Part shown: positions 43,619 to 51,912 of the stretch, piece after piece | Numbering within the stretch: the first letter of the stretch is position 1 | How the letters are laid out: each line of letters begins with the position of its first letter | Assembly: GCA_946411565.1 (NCBI GenBank) | Contig: CAMKEM010000006.1 | Coordinates: 1-64,000, forward strand | Length of the DNA: 64,000 nt | Direction: 5' to 3' | Source: an uncultured Prevotellaceae bacterium | GTDB lineage: Bacteria > Bacteroidota > Bacteroidia > Bacteroidales > Bacteroidaceae | The notes under the pieces: generated by a model | Databases searched by the model: none | Told to the model about the DNA's origin: nothing | What the model saw: the letters and a program-made list of their open reading frames with translations, nothing else | Program-made: the position numbers and the translations under genes

Positions 43619-44839
43619 ATGAACATTCTTATAATAACACCATATCTTCCGTACCCTCTAAATTCTGGAGGTGCTCAGGGGGTATTTAATATGATAGAAC
43701 ATCTTCGTTCCAAGCATAGTTTTACTATGATTATCAACGAAGGCGGGCAGAACAACAAACAGAATCTTCTGGCTTTGAGAAAACTATGGCCAGATGTGGA
43801 TATAATATACTATCCGTTTGTTCGCCAGATGATGTGCCCTTCTTTCCTATATGAGAAGACAAGACGTGTGATGCTCAGGATGATAGCTCCAAATAGTCGT
43901 CGCCTTAAGATTGAGACGGCACTTCGTCCATACGGAGAGTGGTTCTCGCATCATCATGTAGATTTCGTTCACAGAATCATAGCAGAGAAGAAGATTGACA
44001 TGGTTGAGGTGAACTTCATAGAGAGCCTTGCGTGGGGAAATTATCTTCCTGACAATGTTAAAAAGGTGTTCATACATCATGAACTTGGGTTCGTGCGCAA
44101 GGAAAGACTGCTTAGTAGTCTGCAATTAACTTCTAAAGAAAAGGAAATGCTTGCCACAGCAAAATCGACGGAGTTTGCCAATCTTGAGAAATACGATGCT
44201 GTAGTAACCGTAACAGATACAGATAAGAAGATTCTTGAGCGTGAAGGATTGTCGGTGCCTGTATATACTTCTAACTCTGCTGTGAATACGGAGTCGTTCC
44301 CATATAGCGTTACTCCTGGCAATCTTACGTTCATTGGAGGCTATGGACATCTTCCTAATGTGGAGGGAATCGACTGGTTTGTCAAGAATGTTGCCCCATT
44401 GCTTAGTGATAGGAATCTTAGGTTGAACATAATTGGTAGGGGATGGCCTGATACTTATAACACCCAGTGTGGTGTTGATGTATGCCTGAAGGGATTTGTT
44501 GAAAAACTATCAGATGTGGCACTTGGCTCAATAATGATAGTTCCGATACTTAGTGGTAGCGGAATGAGAATGAAAATTCTTGAGGCTGCTGCAATGAGTC
44601 TTCCGATGGTAACTACTACGGTTGGTGTCGAGGGACTTGACTTCGTGGATGGCGAGTCGTGCATTATTGCTGATACTCCAGAGGATTATGCCAAGGCGAT
44701 AATCAGGCTTACGGAAGATGCCGACTTAAGACGCAAACTTGGCGAGAATGCCAATAAGGTGTTCGAACAGAAATATTCGGTCTCTAAGCTCGTAGAGAAT
44801 CGAGATAATATTTATCAGAAAATAATTGCCAATTACTAA
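43619..44839 (+). CDS. Glycosyltransferase family 4-like (GT-B)
   Basis: A 406-residue protein from ATG 43619; a TTG two codons earlier is in the same frame. MNILIITPYLPYPLNSGGAQGVFNMIEHL and the C-terminal LSGSGMRMKILEAAAMSLPMVTTTVGVEGLDFVDGESCIIADTPEDYAKAI carry the donor-binding pattern of GT4/GT1. WGNYLPDNVKKVFIHHELGFVRKERL forms the middle. A 111-base repeat-like AT stretch separates it from the heptose genes. Confidence 0.88.
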   Translation: MNILIITPYLPYPLNSGGAQGVFNMIEHLRSKHSFTMIINEGGQNNKQNLLALRKLWPDVDIIYYPFVRQMMCPSFLYEKTRRVMLRMIAPNSRRLKIETALRPYGEWFSHHHVDFVHRIIAEKKIDMVEVNFIESLAWGNYLPDNVKKVFIHHELGFVRKERLLSSLQLTSKEKEMLATAKSTEFANLEKYDAVVTVTDTDKKILEREGLSVPVYTSNSAVNTESFPYSVTPGNLTFIGGYGHLPNVEGIDWFVKNVAPLLSDRNLRLNIIGRGWPDTYNTQCGVDVCLKGFVEKLSDVALGSIMIVPILSGSGMRMKILEAAAMSLPMVTTTVGVEGLDFVDGESCIIADTPEDYAKAIIRLTEDADLRRKLGENANKVFEQKYSVSKLVENRDNIYQKIIANY

Positions 44840-44950
44840 TTACATAATTAGCATTATTCGCAGACATGGTATTTGTGATTGCCTATGGTAAACAGGTAAT
44901 TCGTAATTGGTAGCTTGGTAATTCATAATTAGTAATTCGTAATTAATTAG
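44840..44950. other. AT-rich spacer with repeated aattcgtaatt strings
   Basis: This gap within the glycan operon carries several near-copies of aattcgtaatt / aattactaatt / aattagtaatt. There is no gene or terminator. It may reflect slippage expansion. Confidence 0.5.
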
Positions 44951-46012
44951 ATGATTATAAGAAGTAAAGCTCCATTAAGACTTGGCCTCGCAGGTGGTGG
45001 CACAGATGTGTCACCATATAGTGATATGTATGGAGGCTTGGTGCTTAATGCTACGATAAATCTATATGCATATTGTACCATAGAGGAATTGCCTGATTGC
45101 GATTATATAGAGATTGACTCCTATGATGCAGATGTGCATGAGAGGTGTGTATTGGCAGAATCGCTTGTTATTGATGGTAAGGCTTCTCTCATAAAAGGTG
45201 TATATAACCGTTTGATGAAGGATTTTGCTCTTCCATTGGTAGGGTTCCGTATCAATACATATAATGATGCACCGGCAGGTTCGGGACTTGGTACCTCTTC
45301 CACTATGGTTGTTGCCATAATAAAGGCGTTCGTGGAATGGTATAGCCTTCCGTTAGGCGACTATGAGATATCACGCCTTGCATACGAGATTGAGCGTAAG
45401 GACCTTCAGTTAAGTGGTGGCAAGCAGGATCAGTATGCAGCTGCATTTGGAGGATTCAATTATATGGAGTTTCTTCAGGATGATATGGTTATTGTCAATC
45501 CTCTAAAGGTAAAGCGATGGATTGTTGATGAACTTGAAGCTTCCATGTTGTTGTATTTCACGGGGCGTAGCCGTTCTTCTGCAGCAATTATCGATCAGCA
45601 GAAGAAAAACGCATCCGATGGCAACACAAAGAGTGTTGAGGCAATGCATCGAATAAAGCAGAGTGCCAAGGATATGAAACTTGCCATTCTGAAAGGTGAT
45701 ATAAATGAGTTCGCACGTATTCTCGGACAGGCTTGGGAGGATAAGAAGAAAATGGCAGATGCCATAACAAATCCTATGATAGAAGAGGCATTCAATGTTG
45801 CCCTTGAGGCTGGAGCACGTGCTGGTAAGGTAAGTGGTGCTGGTGGAGGTGGCTTTATTATGTTTGTTGTAGAGCCAACACGCAAGAAGGCTGTCATAGA
45901 GGCATTGTCGCATCTTCCTGGTTTCACCATGCCATTCAATTTTACGGATGGTGGTGCCCATGGTTGGAAGATATATGCCACAGATGATGTGAGGACTTTA
46001 AAAAAGAAATAA
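44951..46012 (+). CDS. hddA: D-glycero-alpha-D-manno-heptose 7-phosphate kinase
   Basis: A 353-residue GHMP kinase. RSKAPLRLGLAGGGTDVSPY at the start, the phosphate loop PAGSGLGTSSTMVVAII (~residue 110) and KVSGAGGGGFIMF near the C-terminus are the three GHMP motifs in the HddA version. It phosphorylates heptose 7-phosphate at C1 for the GDP-D-glycero-alpha-D-manno-heptose route. The next two genes supply the isomerase, nucleotidyltransferase and phosphatase steps. One base separates it from gmhA. Confidence 0.92.
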   Translation: MIIRSKAPLRLGLAGGGTDVSPYSDMYGGLVLNATINLYAYCTIEELPDCDYIEIDSYDADVHERCVLAESLVIDGKASLIKGVYNRLMKDFALPLVGFRINTYNDAPAGSGLGTSSTMVVAIIKAFVEWYSLPLGDYEISRLAYEIERKDLQLSGGKQDQYAAAFGGFNYMEFLQDDMVIVNPLKVKRWIVDELEASMLLYFTGRSRSSAAIIDQQKKNASDGNTKSVEAMHRIKQSAKDMKLAILKGDINEFARILGQAWEDKKKMADAITNPMIEEAFNVALEAGARAGKVSGAGGGGFIMFVVEPTRKKAVIEALSHLPGFTMPFNFTDGGAHGWKIYATDDVRTLKKK

Positions 46013-46013
46013 T

Positions 46014-46658
46014 ATGAATGATCAGCAGAACAGACATATTGATACGCTCATTGAACGAATTCCCAGATTGCTTGATTGCAAGCAGGATATAAATGATGCG
46101 TATGTCTTGTTGAAAAAAGCATATTCCAATAATAGGAAATTGCTCGTTTGCGGAAATGGCGGATCGGCATCCGATTCTGAGCATATCGTTGGCGAGCTTA
46201 TGAAGGAGTTTCGTCTCAAGCGTAAGGTGTACGTCAATCAGGCTGAGGCTATGAAAGCCATAGATCCAGAGATGGGACAGATTTTGGCTGAAAACCTTCA
46301 GGGTGCATTGCCTGCTATATGTCTTACAGGTCATTCTGCTCTCACCACGGCTTTTATGAATGATGCCAATGCTGATCTCATATTTGCGCAACAGGTTAAT
46401 GGATATGGTAAGCCAAATGATGTTTTTCTTGGTATATCCACATCTGGTAACAGCAAGAATGTGGTATATGCTGCCATTACGGCAAAGTCAAAAGGGCTCT
46501 CTGTTATCGGACTTACTGGTGCAAATGAGAGTAAACTTTCTTCCATTGCTGATGTCTGCATAAAAGTTCCAGAAACTGAGACATATAAGATACAGGAACT
46601 CCATGTACCTGTGTATCATTGTCTTTGTCTTATGCTTGAAGAATATTTCTTTGGTTAG
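46014..46658 (+). CDS. gmhA: D-sedoheptulose 7-phosphate isomerase
   Basis: A 214-residue SIS-domain protein. LLVCGNGGSASDSEHIVGELMKEF, FLGISTSGNSKNVVYA and the C-terminal ELHVPVYHCLCLMLEEYFF match GmhA. It converts sedoheptulose 7-phosphate to D-glycero-D-manno-heptose 7-phosphate, the first step of heptose synthesis. It lies between hddA and the HddC-GmhB fusion. Confidence 0.93.
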   Translation: MNDQQNRHIDTLIERIPRLLDCKQDINDAYVLLKKAYSNNRKLLVCGNGGSASDSEHIVGELMKEFRLKRKVYVNQAEAMKAIDPEMGQILAENLQGALPAICLTGHSALTTAFMNDANADLIFAQQVNGYGKPNDVFLGISTSGNSKNVVYAAITAKSKGLSVIGLTGANESKLSSIADVCIKVPETETYKIQELHVPVYHCLCLMLEEYFFG

Positions 46659-46667
46659 GCTTTTTAT

Positions 46668-47978
46668 ATGAAAGTAGTAATAATGGCTGGTGGCATGGGG
46701 ACACGTATTCTGTCGGTGGCTAATGACGTGCCTAAGCCAATGATAAATATATGTGGCAAGCCGATTCTCCAACGTCAGATAGAGAATCTAAAGGCTTGTG
46801 GACTTACCGATATCACCCTTGTCATAGGTCATCTCGGTAATGTCATCAGTGACTTTTTCGGTGATGGTTCGGAATTTGGCGTAAATATAAGTTATTTCGT
46901 AGAAGATCATCCTCTTGGCACGGCTGGAGCTTTGTTTAAGATGCCTCAGCTTACCGATGATTTTCTTCTTCTTTGTGGAGATACCATCATTGATGTTGAT
47001 TTTAACCGATTCATAGCCTTTCATCGCGAACGCAAGGCATGGGCAAGTCTTGTGGCACATCCAAACGGACATCCATTCGATAGTTCATTGCTCGTTACGG
47101 AGATTCTTCCACCAGCTCAACCTGGTGGACTTCCTGTGGGGACGGGTAGGGTAGTGCGATGGATAACGAAGGAAGAAGAGCGTAGCTATTACAAGAACCG
47201 TGTCAATGCCGGTATTGAGATTATATCTCCACAATTGCTTCGTGAGACTATGAAGACGTTCGTTCCGCGTCATCCTGAGACTCCAGATAAGATAGACCTT
47301 GATAGGGATGTTTTGAAGCCAAATATACAAAGTGGACGTATATTTGCCTATGATACTCCTGAGTATATAAAAGATGTGGGGACTCCAGATCGTTTTTATG
47401 AGGCTGAGAATGATATCAAATCAGAGAAGGTACATGCCCGTAATCTCAGTAATCCACAGAAAGCGATATTCATTGACCGTGATGGGACTTTGAACACAAC
47501 AGATGGATTCCTTACCCAACCTGAGCAGATGCAGCTTATTGAGGGAGTGCCTGAGGCTGTGAAAATGATAAACAAGAGTGGATATCTTGCTATCGTCATT
47601 ACCAACCAACCTGTAATAGCGCGTGGAGAATGTACATTTGAGCAGCTCAATCTTATTCATGAGAAGATGGAAATGGAACTTGGGCTTCATGGCGCGTTTG
47701 TTGATGCTATCTATTATTGTCCCCATCATACGGACAGAGGTTTTGAAGGTGAGCGTGTGGAATATAAGATTAATTGCGATTGTCGTAAGCCTAAAGCTGG
47801 TTTATTCCTGCGTGCAGCGAAGGATTTCAATATCGACTTGTCTCAAAGCTATATGATAGGCGACAGCAATCGTGATGTCAGGGCTGGGGATAATGCGGGC
47901 GTGAAAGCAAGTATCCTTATTGAGCAGAACAAGCCAAACGGACTGCTTCGTGCCGTTGAAAGTATAATAGGAAACTGA
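46668..47978 (+). CDS. Fused heptose-1-phosphate guanylyltransferase (HddC) and heptose-1,7-bisphosphate 7-phosphatase (GmhB)
   Basis: A 436-residue two-domain protein. Residues 1-~235 are a sugar-phosphate nucleotidyltransferase: VVIMAGGMGTRILSVANDVPKPM, LGTAGAL, LLCGDTIIDVDFNRF, VNAGIEI. Residues ~260-436 are a HAD phosphatase of GmhB type: AIFIDRDGTLN, VITNQPVIARGE, the zinc ligands CPHH...CDCRKPKAG, and MIGDSNRDVRAGDNAG. Together they perform the last two steps to GDP-heptose in one polypeptide; the usual bacterial arrangement is two genes. The stop overlaps the next start (TGATG). Confidence 0.92.
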   Translation: MKVVIMAGGMGTRILSVANDVPKPMINICGKPILQRQIENLKACGLTDITLVIGHLGNVISDFFGDGSEFGVNISYFVEDHPLGTAGALFKMPQLTDDFLLLCGDTIIDVDFNRFIAFHRERKAWASLVAHPNGHPFDSSLLVTEILPPAQPGGLPVGTGRVVRWITKEEERSYYKNRVNAGIEIISPQLLRETMKTFVPRHPETPDKIDLDRDVLKPNIQSGRIFAYDTPEYIKDVGTPDRFYEAENDIKSEKVHARNLSNPQKAIFIDRDGTLNTTDGFLTQPEQMQLIEGVPEAVKMINKSGYLAIVITNQPVIARGECTFEQLNLIHEKMEMELGLHGAFVDAIYYCPHHTDRGFEGERVEYKINCDCRKPKAGLFLRAAKDFNIDLSQSYMIGDSNRDVRAGDNAGVKASILIEQNKPNGLLRAVESIIGN

Positions 47979-48766
47979 TGCAGAATTTCGATTTCACAAT
48001 AGTTCTACCTGCATATAATGACCAGCAGTTGTTCTGTCGAACGCTTGAGTCGGTAAGGTGTCAGAAGGATGTCTCGCTTGAGATTATTATTATGGACGAT
48101 TCCGATAAGAATGACGACATTGAACGCTATGTGGCATCGCTATGTGATGAGCGCATTGTATATCATCATAATGTGCCGTCGCTTGGAGCTGTGCCTAACT
48201 GGAATCGTGGTCTTAGTCTTGCTCGTGGGCGTAACGTGATGCTCATTCATCATGATGAGGCTCTTGTTTCTGATACATTCCTCAAAAGGGTGGGAGAGAA
48301 ACTATGCAAGAATGATATCGTTGTTGCCAACATTGAGGTGCATCGTGTAGATGGCAATACTTATGGACTTTATCCTAAATGGGTTAAGAAATTGTTCATA
48401 GCCTGTCCTTCACTTTTCTTCGCCATCAATGCCATTGGGCCTTGTGCCGTGGTTGCTATGAGGCGTGAAACGATGCTGATGTTTGATACTCGTACTCGTT
48501 GGTTCGTTGATGTGGAATGGTACTATCGCATTATGAAGCATTGCAAAGTGATATATATGCCATCCGCAGTAATTGCTTCATATCATGGTCATAAAGGTCA
48601 GATATCTAATAATATAGATCAGATGGCTGAAGCAAAACATGATGTCCGTATGTTGGCTGATAAATATGCTTCCCACGTTATTGTACGACTTGCTATGTGG
48701 GTTCATATTCATGTACTTCACAATGGTGGCCTTCACAATTTTCTAACAGCATTGTTCAAAAGATGA
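47978..48766 (+). CDS. Glycosyltransferase family 2
   Basis: A 262-residue protein. FTIVLPAYNDQQLFCRTLESVRCQKDVSLEIIIMDDSDKNDD and the DxD-like region MLIHHDEAL (an HHDEA in place of the usual DDD) are GT2-like; WFVDVEWYYRIMKH is the downstream acidic motif. The C-terminal helices suggest membrane association. It overlaps the preceding fusion gene by one base and the fucosyltransferase gene by four (ATGA), so translation is coupled. Confidence 0.87.
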   Translation: MQNFDFTIVLPAYNDQQLFCRTLESVRCQKDVSLEIIIMDDSDKNDDIERYVASLCDERIVYHHNVPSLGAVPNWNRGLSLARGRNVMLIHHDEALVSDTFLKRVGEKLCKNDIVVANIEVHRVDGNTYGLYPKWVKKLFIACPSLFFAINAIGPCAVVAMRRETMLMFDTRTRWFVDVEWYYRIMKHCKVIYMPSAVIASYHGHKGQISNNIDQMAEAKHDVRMLADKYASHVIVRLAMWVHIHVLHNGGLHNFLTALFKR

Positions 48767-49629
48767 AGATAGTAAATATTATAGGAGGCTTGGGCAATCA
48801 GATGTTTCAGTTTGCTCTTTATCTTGCTTTGAAGAATAAATTTCCTGATGAGCAGATAAAAATATTCACTGGTGCCTATAAGGGATATGCCAAGCACAAT
48901 GCCTATGAGTTGGATCGGGTGTTTGGTCTTTCTGCCCAAGAGGCAACAAGGAGTGATATGTGCCATCTTGCCTATCCATATCTCAATTACAGAATGTGGC
49001 AGATTGGTTTTCATCTTATGCCGCAACGTCGAACTATGCTCAATGAGAAAATCTTCGGACACTATTATTCAGAGGTTTTTGAAAAGAGCGACTGTTACTA
49101 TGATGGGTATTGGCAGAATGAACGCTATTTCTCTGATATCCGACAAGAAATACTTATGGCATACACGCCAATCTCCATAGATCAACGTAATGCCTCTGTT
49201 GCTCGAAAGTTATCGACATCAAATAGTGTTTCTATTCATGTGCGTCATGGTGATTTCCTCGATAAGAAATTGTATCGTGGTATCTGTGATTTGGATTATT
49301 ACAGGACTGCCATTGAGCGTATGATGAAGGAAACGGATGTTGAATTATTTTGTATCTTCTCAAACGATATTGAGTGGTGCAAGGAAAACATTGTGTCAAT
49401 GCTTCATGGCAAGGAATATATACTTGCAGATTGGAATACTGGTACTGATAGCTACCTCGATATGTATCTTATGAGTCAGTGTCGTAATAACATTATCGCT
49501 CATTCCTCCTTTTCATGGTGGGGAGCGTGGCTCAATCAATATCCGCAGAAGATTGTCATAGGTCCACGTAAATGGGTAAACATAAAGAATTCTGAGTTTC
49601 AACTTAATCCTTCGTGGATTAAAATATAA
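48763..49629 (+). CDS. Alpha-1,2-fucosyltransferase, GT11 family
   Basis: A 288-residue protein from ATG 48763; the frame is open 22 codons earlier, but that lies inside the GT2 gene. GGLGNQMFQFALYLAL at the N-terminus, VSIHVRHGDFLD (the HxRxGD motif, here HVRHGD) and HSSFSWWGAWLNQ near the C-terminus identify GT11. It transfers fucose from GDP-fucose, usually in alpha-1,2 linkage to galactose. This implies a blood-group-H-like terminus in the surface glycan, although no GDP-fucose synthesis genes are in this locus. Confidence 0.93.
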   Translation: MKIVNIIGGLGNQMFQFALYLALKNKFPDEQIKIFTGAYKGYAKHNAYELDRVFGLSAQEATRSDMCHLAYPYLNYRMWQIGFHLMPQRRTMLNEKIFGHYYSEVFEKSDCYYDGYWQNERYFSDIRQEILMAYTPISIDQRNASVARKLSTSNSVSIHVRHGDFLDKKLYRGICDLDYYRTAIERMMKETDVELFCIFSNDIEWCKENIVSMLHGKEYILADWNTGTDSYLDMYLMSQCRNNIIAHSSFSWWGAWLNQYPQKIVIGPRKWVNIKNSEFQLNPSWIKI

Positions 49630-49642
49630 AGGTGTAGTATTC

Positions 49643-50845
49643 ATGAATTTAAAATCATTCATATTAAGTGTTGCTCTTGCTGGTTGTTCCCATGTAATTA
49701 TGGCACAAGATAGAATGCCTATAATTGCGTATATGGGTGTGCCAGATTGGAAGACTTCCGATGAAAACTTCAAAACGCTTAGTGAGTGTGGGTTTACGGT
49801 AAGTCTTTATCCATACGCATCACTTAATTTATTGCTCAAGGCTTGTAGAAGTGCGGAAAAATATGGTGTTAGGGTGATTGGACGATGCCCTGAGATGTTC
49901 GATGCACCAGCCAAGGCTGCACCTGTGCTTAAGGCAGAGAAAGGTTTCTATGGTTATTTTCTTCAGGATGAGCCTAATGTACCGCAGATTCATGAAAGGC
50001 AAAAGGAAATAGAGGCATTGAAGCGCTATGATAGTACACATTGTTTCTATATCAACCTATTGCCTTGCATAAATCCTGATTGGGTAATATCGAGCACTAA
50101 GGTAAAGAACTATCCTGAGTATCTGCGAGTTGCTTCCGCTACGGACATACAGCAGATATCTTTCGATTTCTATCCTGTTACCATTAATGGAATACGTGCC
50201 ACATGGTACAATAACCTTGAGATGATACGTAGGGAGAGTCTTGCTTCTGGAAAGCCTTTTTGGGGGTTTACCCTATCCGTGCCTCATGGTTTGCCTGATG
50301 CCAAGACAGAGATATATCCAATGCCAACGCTTGCATCACTGCGTCTGCAGATATATTCCAACCTTGCTTATGGTGCACAGGCTATCCAGTATTTCACCTA
50401 CTGGACTCCAGGAAAGAATGAAGGATATACCTATCATGATGCTCCTGTTAGTCGTGAAGGGGTAAAGACAAAGACCTATGATCTCGTTCAACAGATGAAC
50501 GTAGAACTGAAATCGGTTGCCACTCTCTTCTATAAAGCAAAAGTTACTCATGTTAATCACATGGGGAAGAAATTGCCAGAGGGAACTAAGCATTTGGATG
50601 TAATGCCAGTTAATATCCGTAGGATAATAACAAAAGGCAGCAAGGGAGCTTTGGTTTCGCAGTTTGAAAAGGATGGTCATAAATACCTTGCCATTGTGAA
50701 CAAGAGCCTCACATCTACATTGGGAATAGAGATTGATACATTAAATAACCAACCAGTTCAGATAACGAAGACTCTTGCCACTGTCCCTATGCAGAAGAAA
50801 TATGCATTGACGGCTGGTGACATCCTTATTTTTCGATTGAAGTAA
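49643..50845 (+). CDS. Exported TIM-barrel glycosidase-like protein
   Basis: A 400-residue protein. The N-terminus has a hydrophobic core with a lipobox-like LAGC, but also a possible Sec cleavage after VIMA-QD; anchor type is undecided. GFYGYFLQDEPNVPQ (~residue 108) and FDFYPV, with WGFTLSVPHG and AIQYFTYWTP later, are reminiscent of clan GH-A barrels such as GH42-like enzymes. The DEP glutamate is a candidate acid. The C-terminal ~90 residues look like a beta-sandwich. It lies among glycosyltransferases, so trimming or editing the finished glycan is a plausible inferred role. Confidence 0.7.
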   Translation: MNLKSFILSVALAGCSHVIMAQDRMPIIAYMGVPDWKTSDENFKTLSECGFTVSLYPYASLNLLLKACRSAEKYGVRVIGRCPEMFDAPAKAAPVLKAEKGFYGYFLQDEPNVPQIHERQKEIEALKRYDSTHCFYINLLPCINPDWVISSTKVKNYPEYLRVASATDIQQISFDFYPVTINGIRATWYNNLEMIRRESLASGKPFWGFTLSVPHGLPDAKTEIYPMPTLASLRLQIYSNLAYGAQAIQYFTYWTPGKNEGYTYHDAPVSREGVKTKTYDLVQQMNVELKSVATLFYKAKVTHVNHMGKKLPEGTKHLDVMPVNIRRIITKGSKGALVSQFEKDGHKYLAIVNKSLTSTLGIEIDTLNNQPVQITKTLATVPMQKKYALTAGDILIFRLK

Positions 50846-50858
50846 AAGAATACAGATT

Positions 50859-51674
50859 ATGTCCGTTTCAGTATTGATGTCCACATATATAAAGGAGAAT
50901 CCTGATTGGCTTGATGCTTCCCTTCGTAGTATCTATGACGATCAGACACAGAAACCTGACGAGATTGTGCTTGTTCTGGACGGTCCCTTGACACCAGAAC
51001 TACAGAATGTCATCAATCGTTGGAAGACTGCCCTCAAGGATGTCCTGACTATTGTTGCCAACATGCGAAATCAGGGATTGGCACTTTCTCTCAATGACGG
51101 ATTGAAGGTTGCAAAGGGGGATATCATCGTCCGTATGGATTCTGATGACATAGCCTTTCCTGAAAGGATTGAGAAGCAGGTGGAATTTATGGAGCTGCAT
51201 AAAGATATTGACGTTGTAGGGGCATGGATAACGGAGTTTATTGGTACGCCCGATAATGTGAGGTCTATAAGGAAAGTACCTGAGACATCCGACGAGATTT
51301 ATGAGTTTGGCAAATGTCGTAATCCTCTCAATCATCCTTCTGTGGCATTCCGTAGGGAGCGGATTGTGGAGCATGGCGGTTATACTCACTTTCTGCTGTT
51401 TGAAGATTATTGTCTTTGGGCGCAGTTGCTTACTAAGGGATATCGCTTCTACAATATTCAGGAGTCGTTGCTGTGGTTCAGAACTTCTGCGGATATGTTC
51501 TCGCGAAGGGGAGGTTGGCACTATGCGTTTACCGAACTAAAGTTCCAGCGCTATCTGTATGGGATTGGCTATATCACACTGCCTACATTATTGAGAAACA
51601 GCATCGTACGATTCAATGGTAGAATAATGCCTAACTGGATGCGTCGTTTTATGTATTCTCACTATGTAAGATGA
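50859..51674 (+). CDS. Glycosyltransferase family 2
   Basis: A 271-residue protein. SVSVLMSTYIKENPDWLDASLRSIYDDQTQKPDEIVLVLDG and IIVRMDSDDIAFPERIEKQVEFM (DSDD metal site, ~residue 95) are clear GT2 motifs of the EpsE/amylovoran type. FEDYCLWAQLLTKGYRFYN is the downstream acidic region. It lies 13 bases after the hydrolase-like gene. Confidence 0.9.
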   Translation: MSVSVLMSTYIKENPDWLDASLRSIYDDQTQKPDEIVLVLDGPLTPELQNVINRWKTALKDVLTIVANMRNQGLALSLNDGLKVAKGDIIVRMDSDDIAFPERIEKQVEFMELHKDIDVVGAWITEFIGTPDNVRSIRKVPETSDEIYEFGKCRNPLNHPSVAFRRERIVEHGGYTHFLLFEDYCLWAQLLTKGYRFYNIQESLLWFRTSADMFSRRGGWHYAFTELKFQRYLYGIGYITLPTLLRNSIVRFNGRIMPNWMRRFMYSHYVR

Positions 51675-51912
51675 TTCCATTGTTCGTTAATGGGGAATAT
51701 CATAACTATTTATTCTTTTTTCGGGGGATTATACATGAATTTTCAGGATTTATCAAATATTATCATTCACTTATAATGGCGGTTTAATAGAAAATATAAG
51801 GATTGGGGGATTCGGGATGAAATGTTGATAATGGAATTTCGTCTCTCTTATTTTACAATAAATAACATTTATTTACGTTTTATATACAAAATGTTTAAAC
51901 TTCTAACAGTAG
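51675..51912. other. Intergenic spacer before the phosphoglycosyltransferase gene
   Basis: 238 bases, AT-rich, with no gene, terminator or consensus promoter seen. The fusion gene may be transcribed from the glycan operon or from an unrecognised promoter here. Confidence 0.4.
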
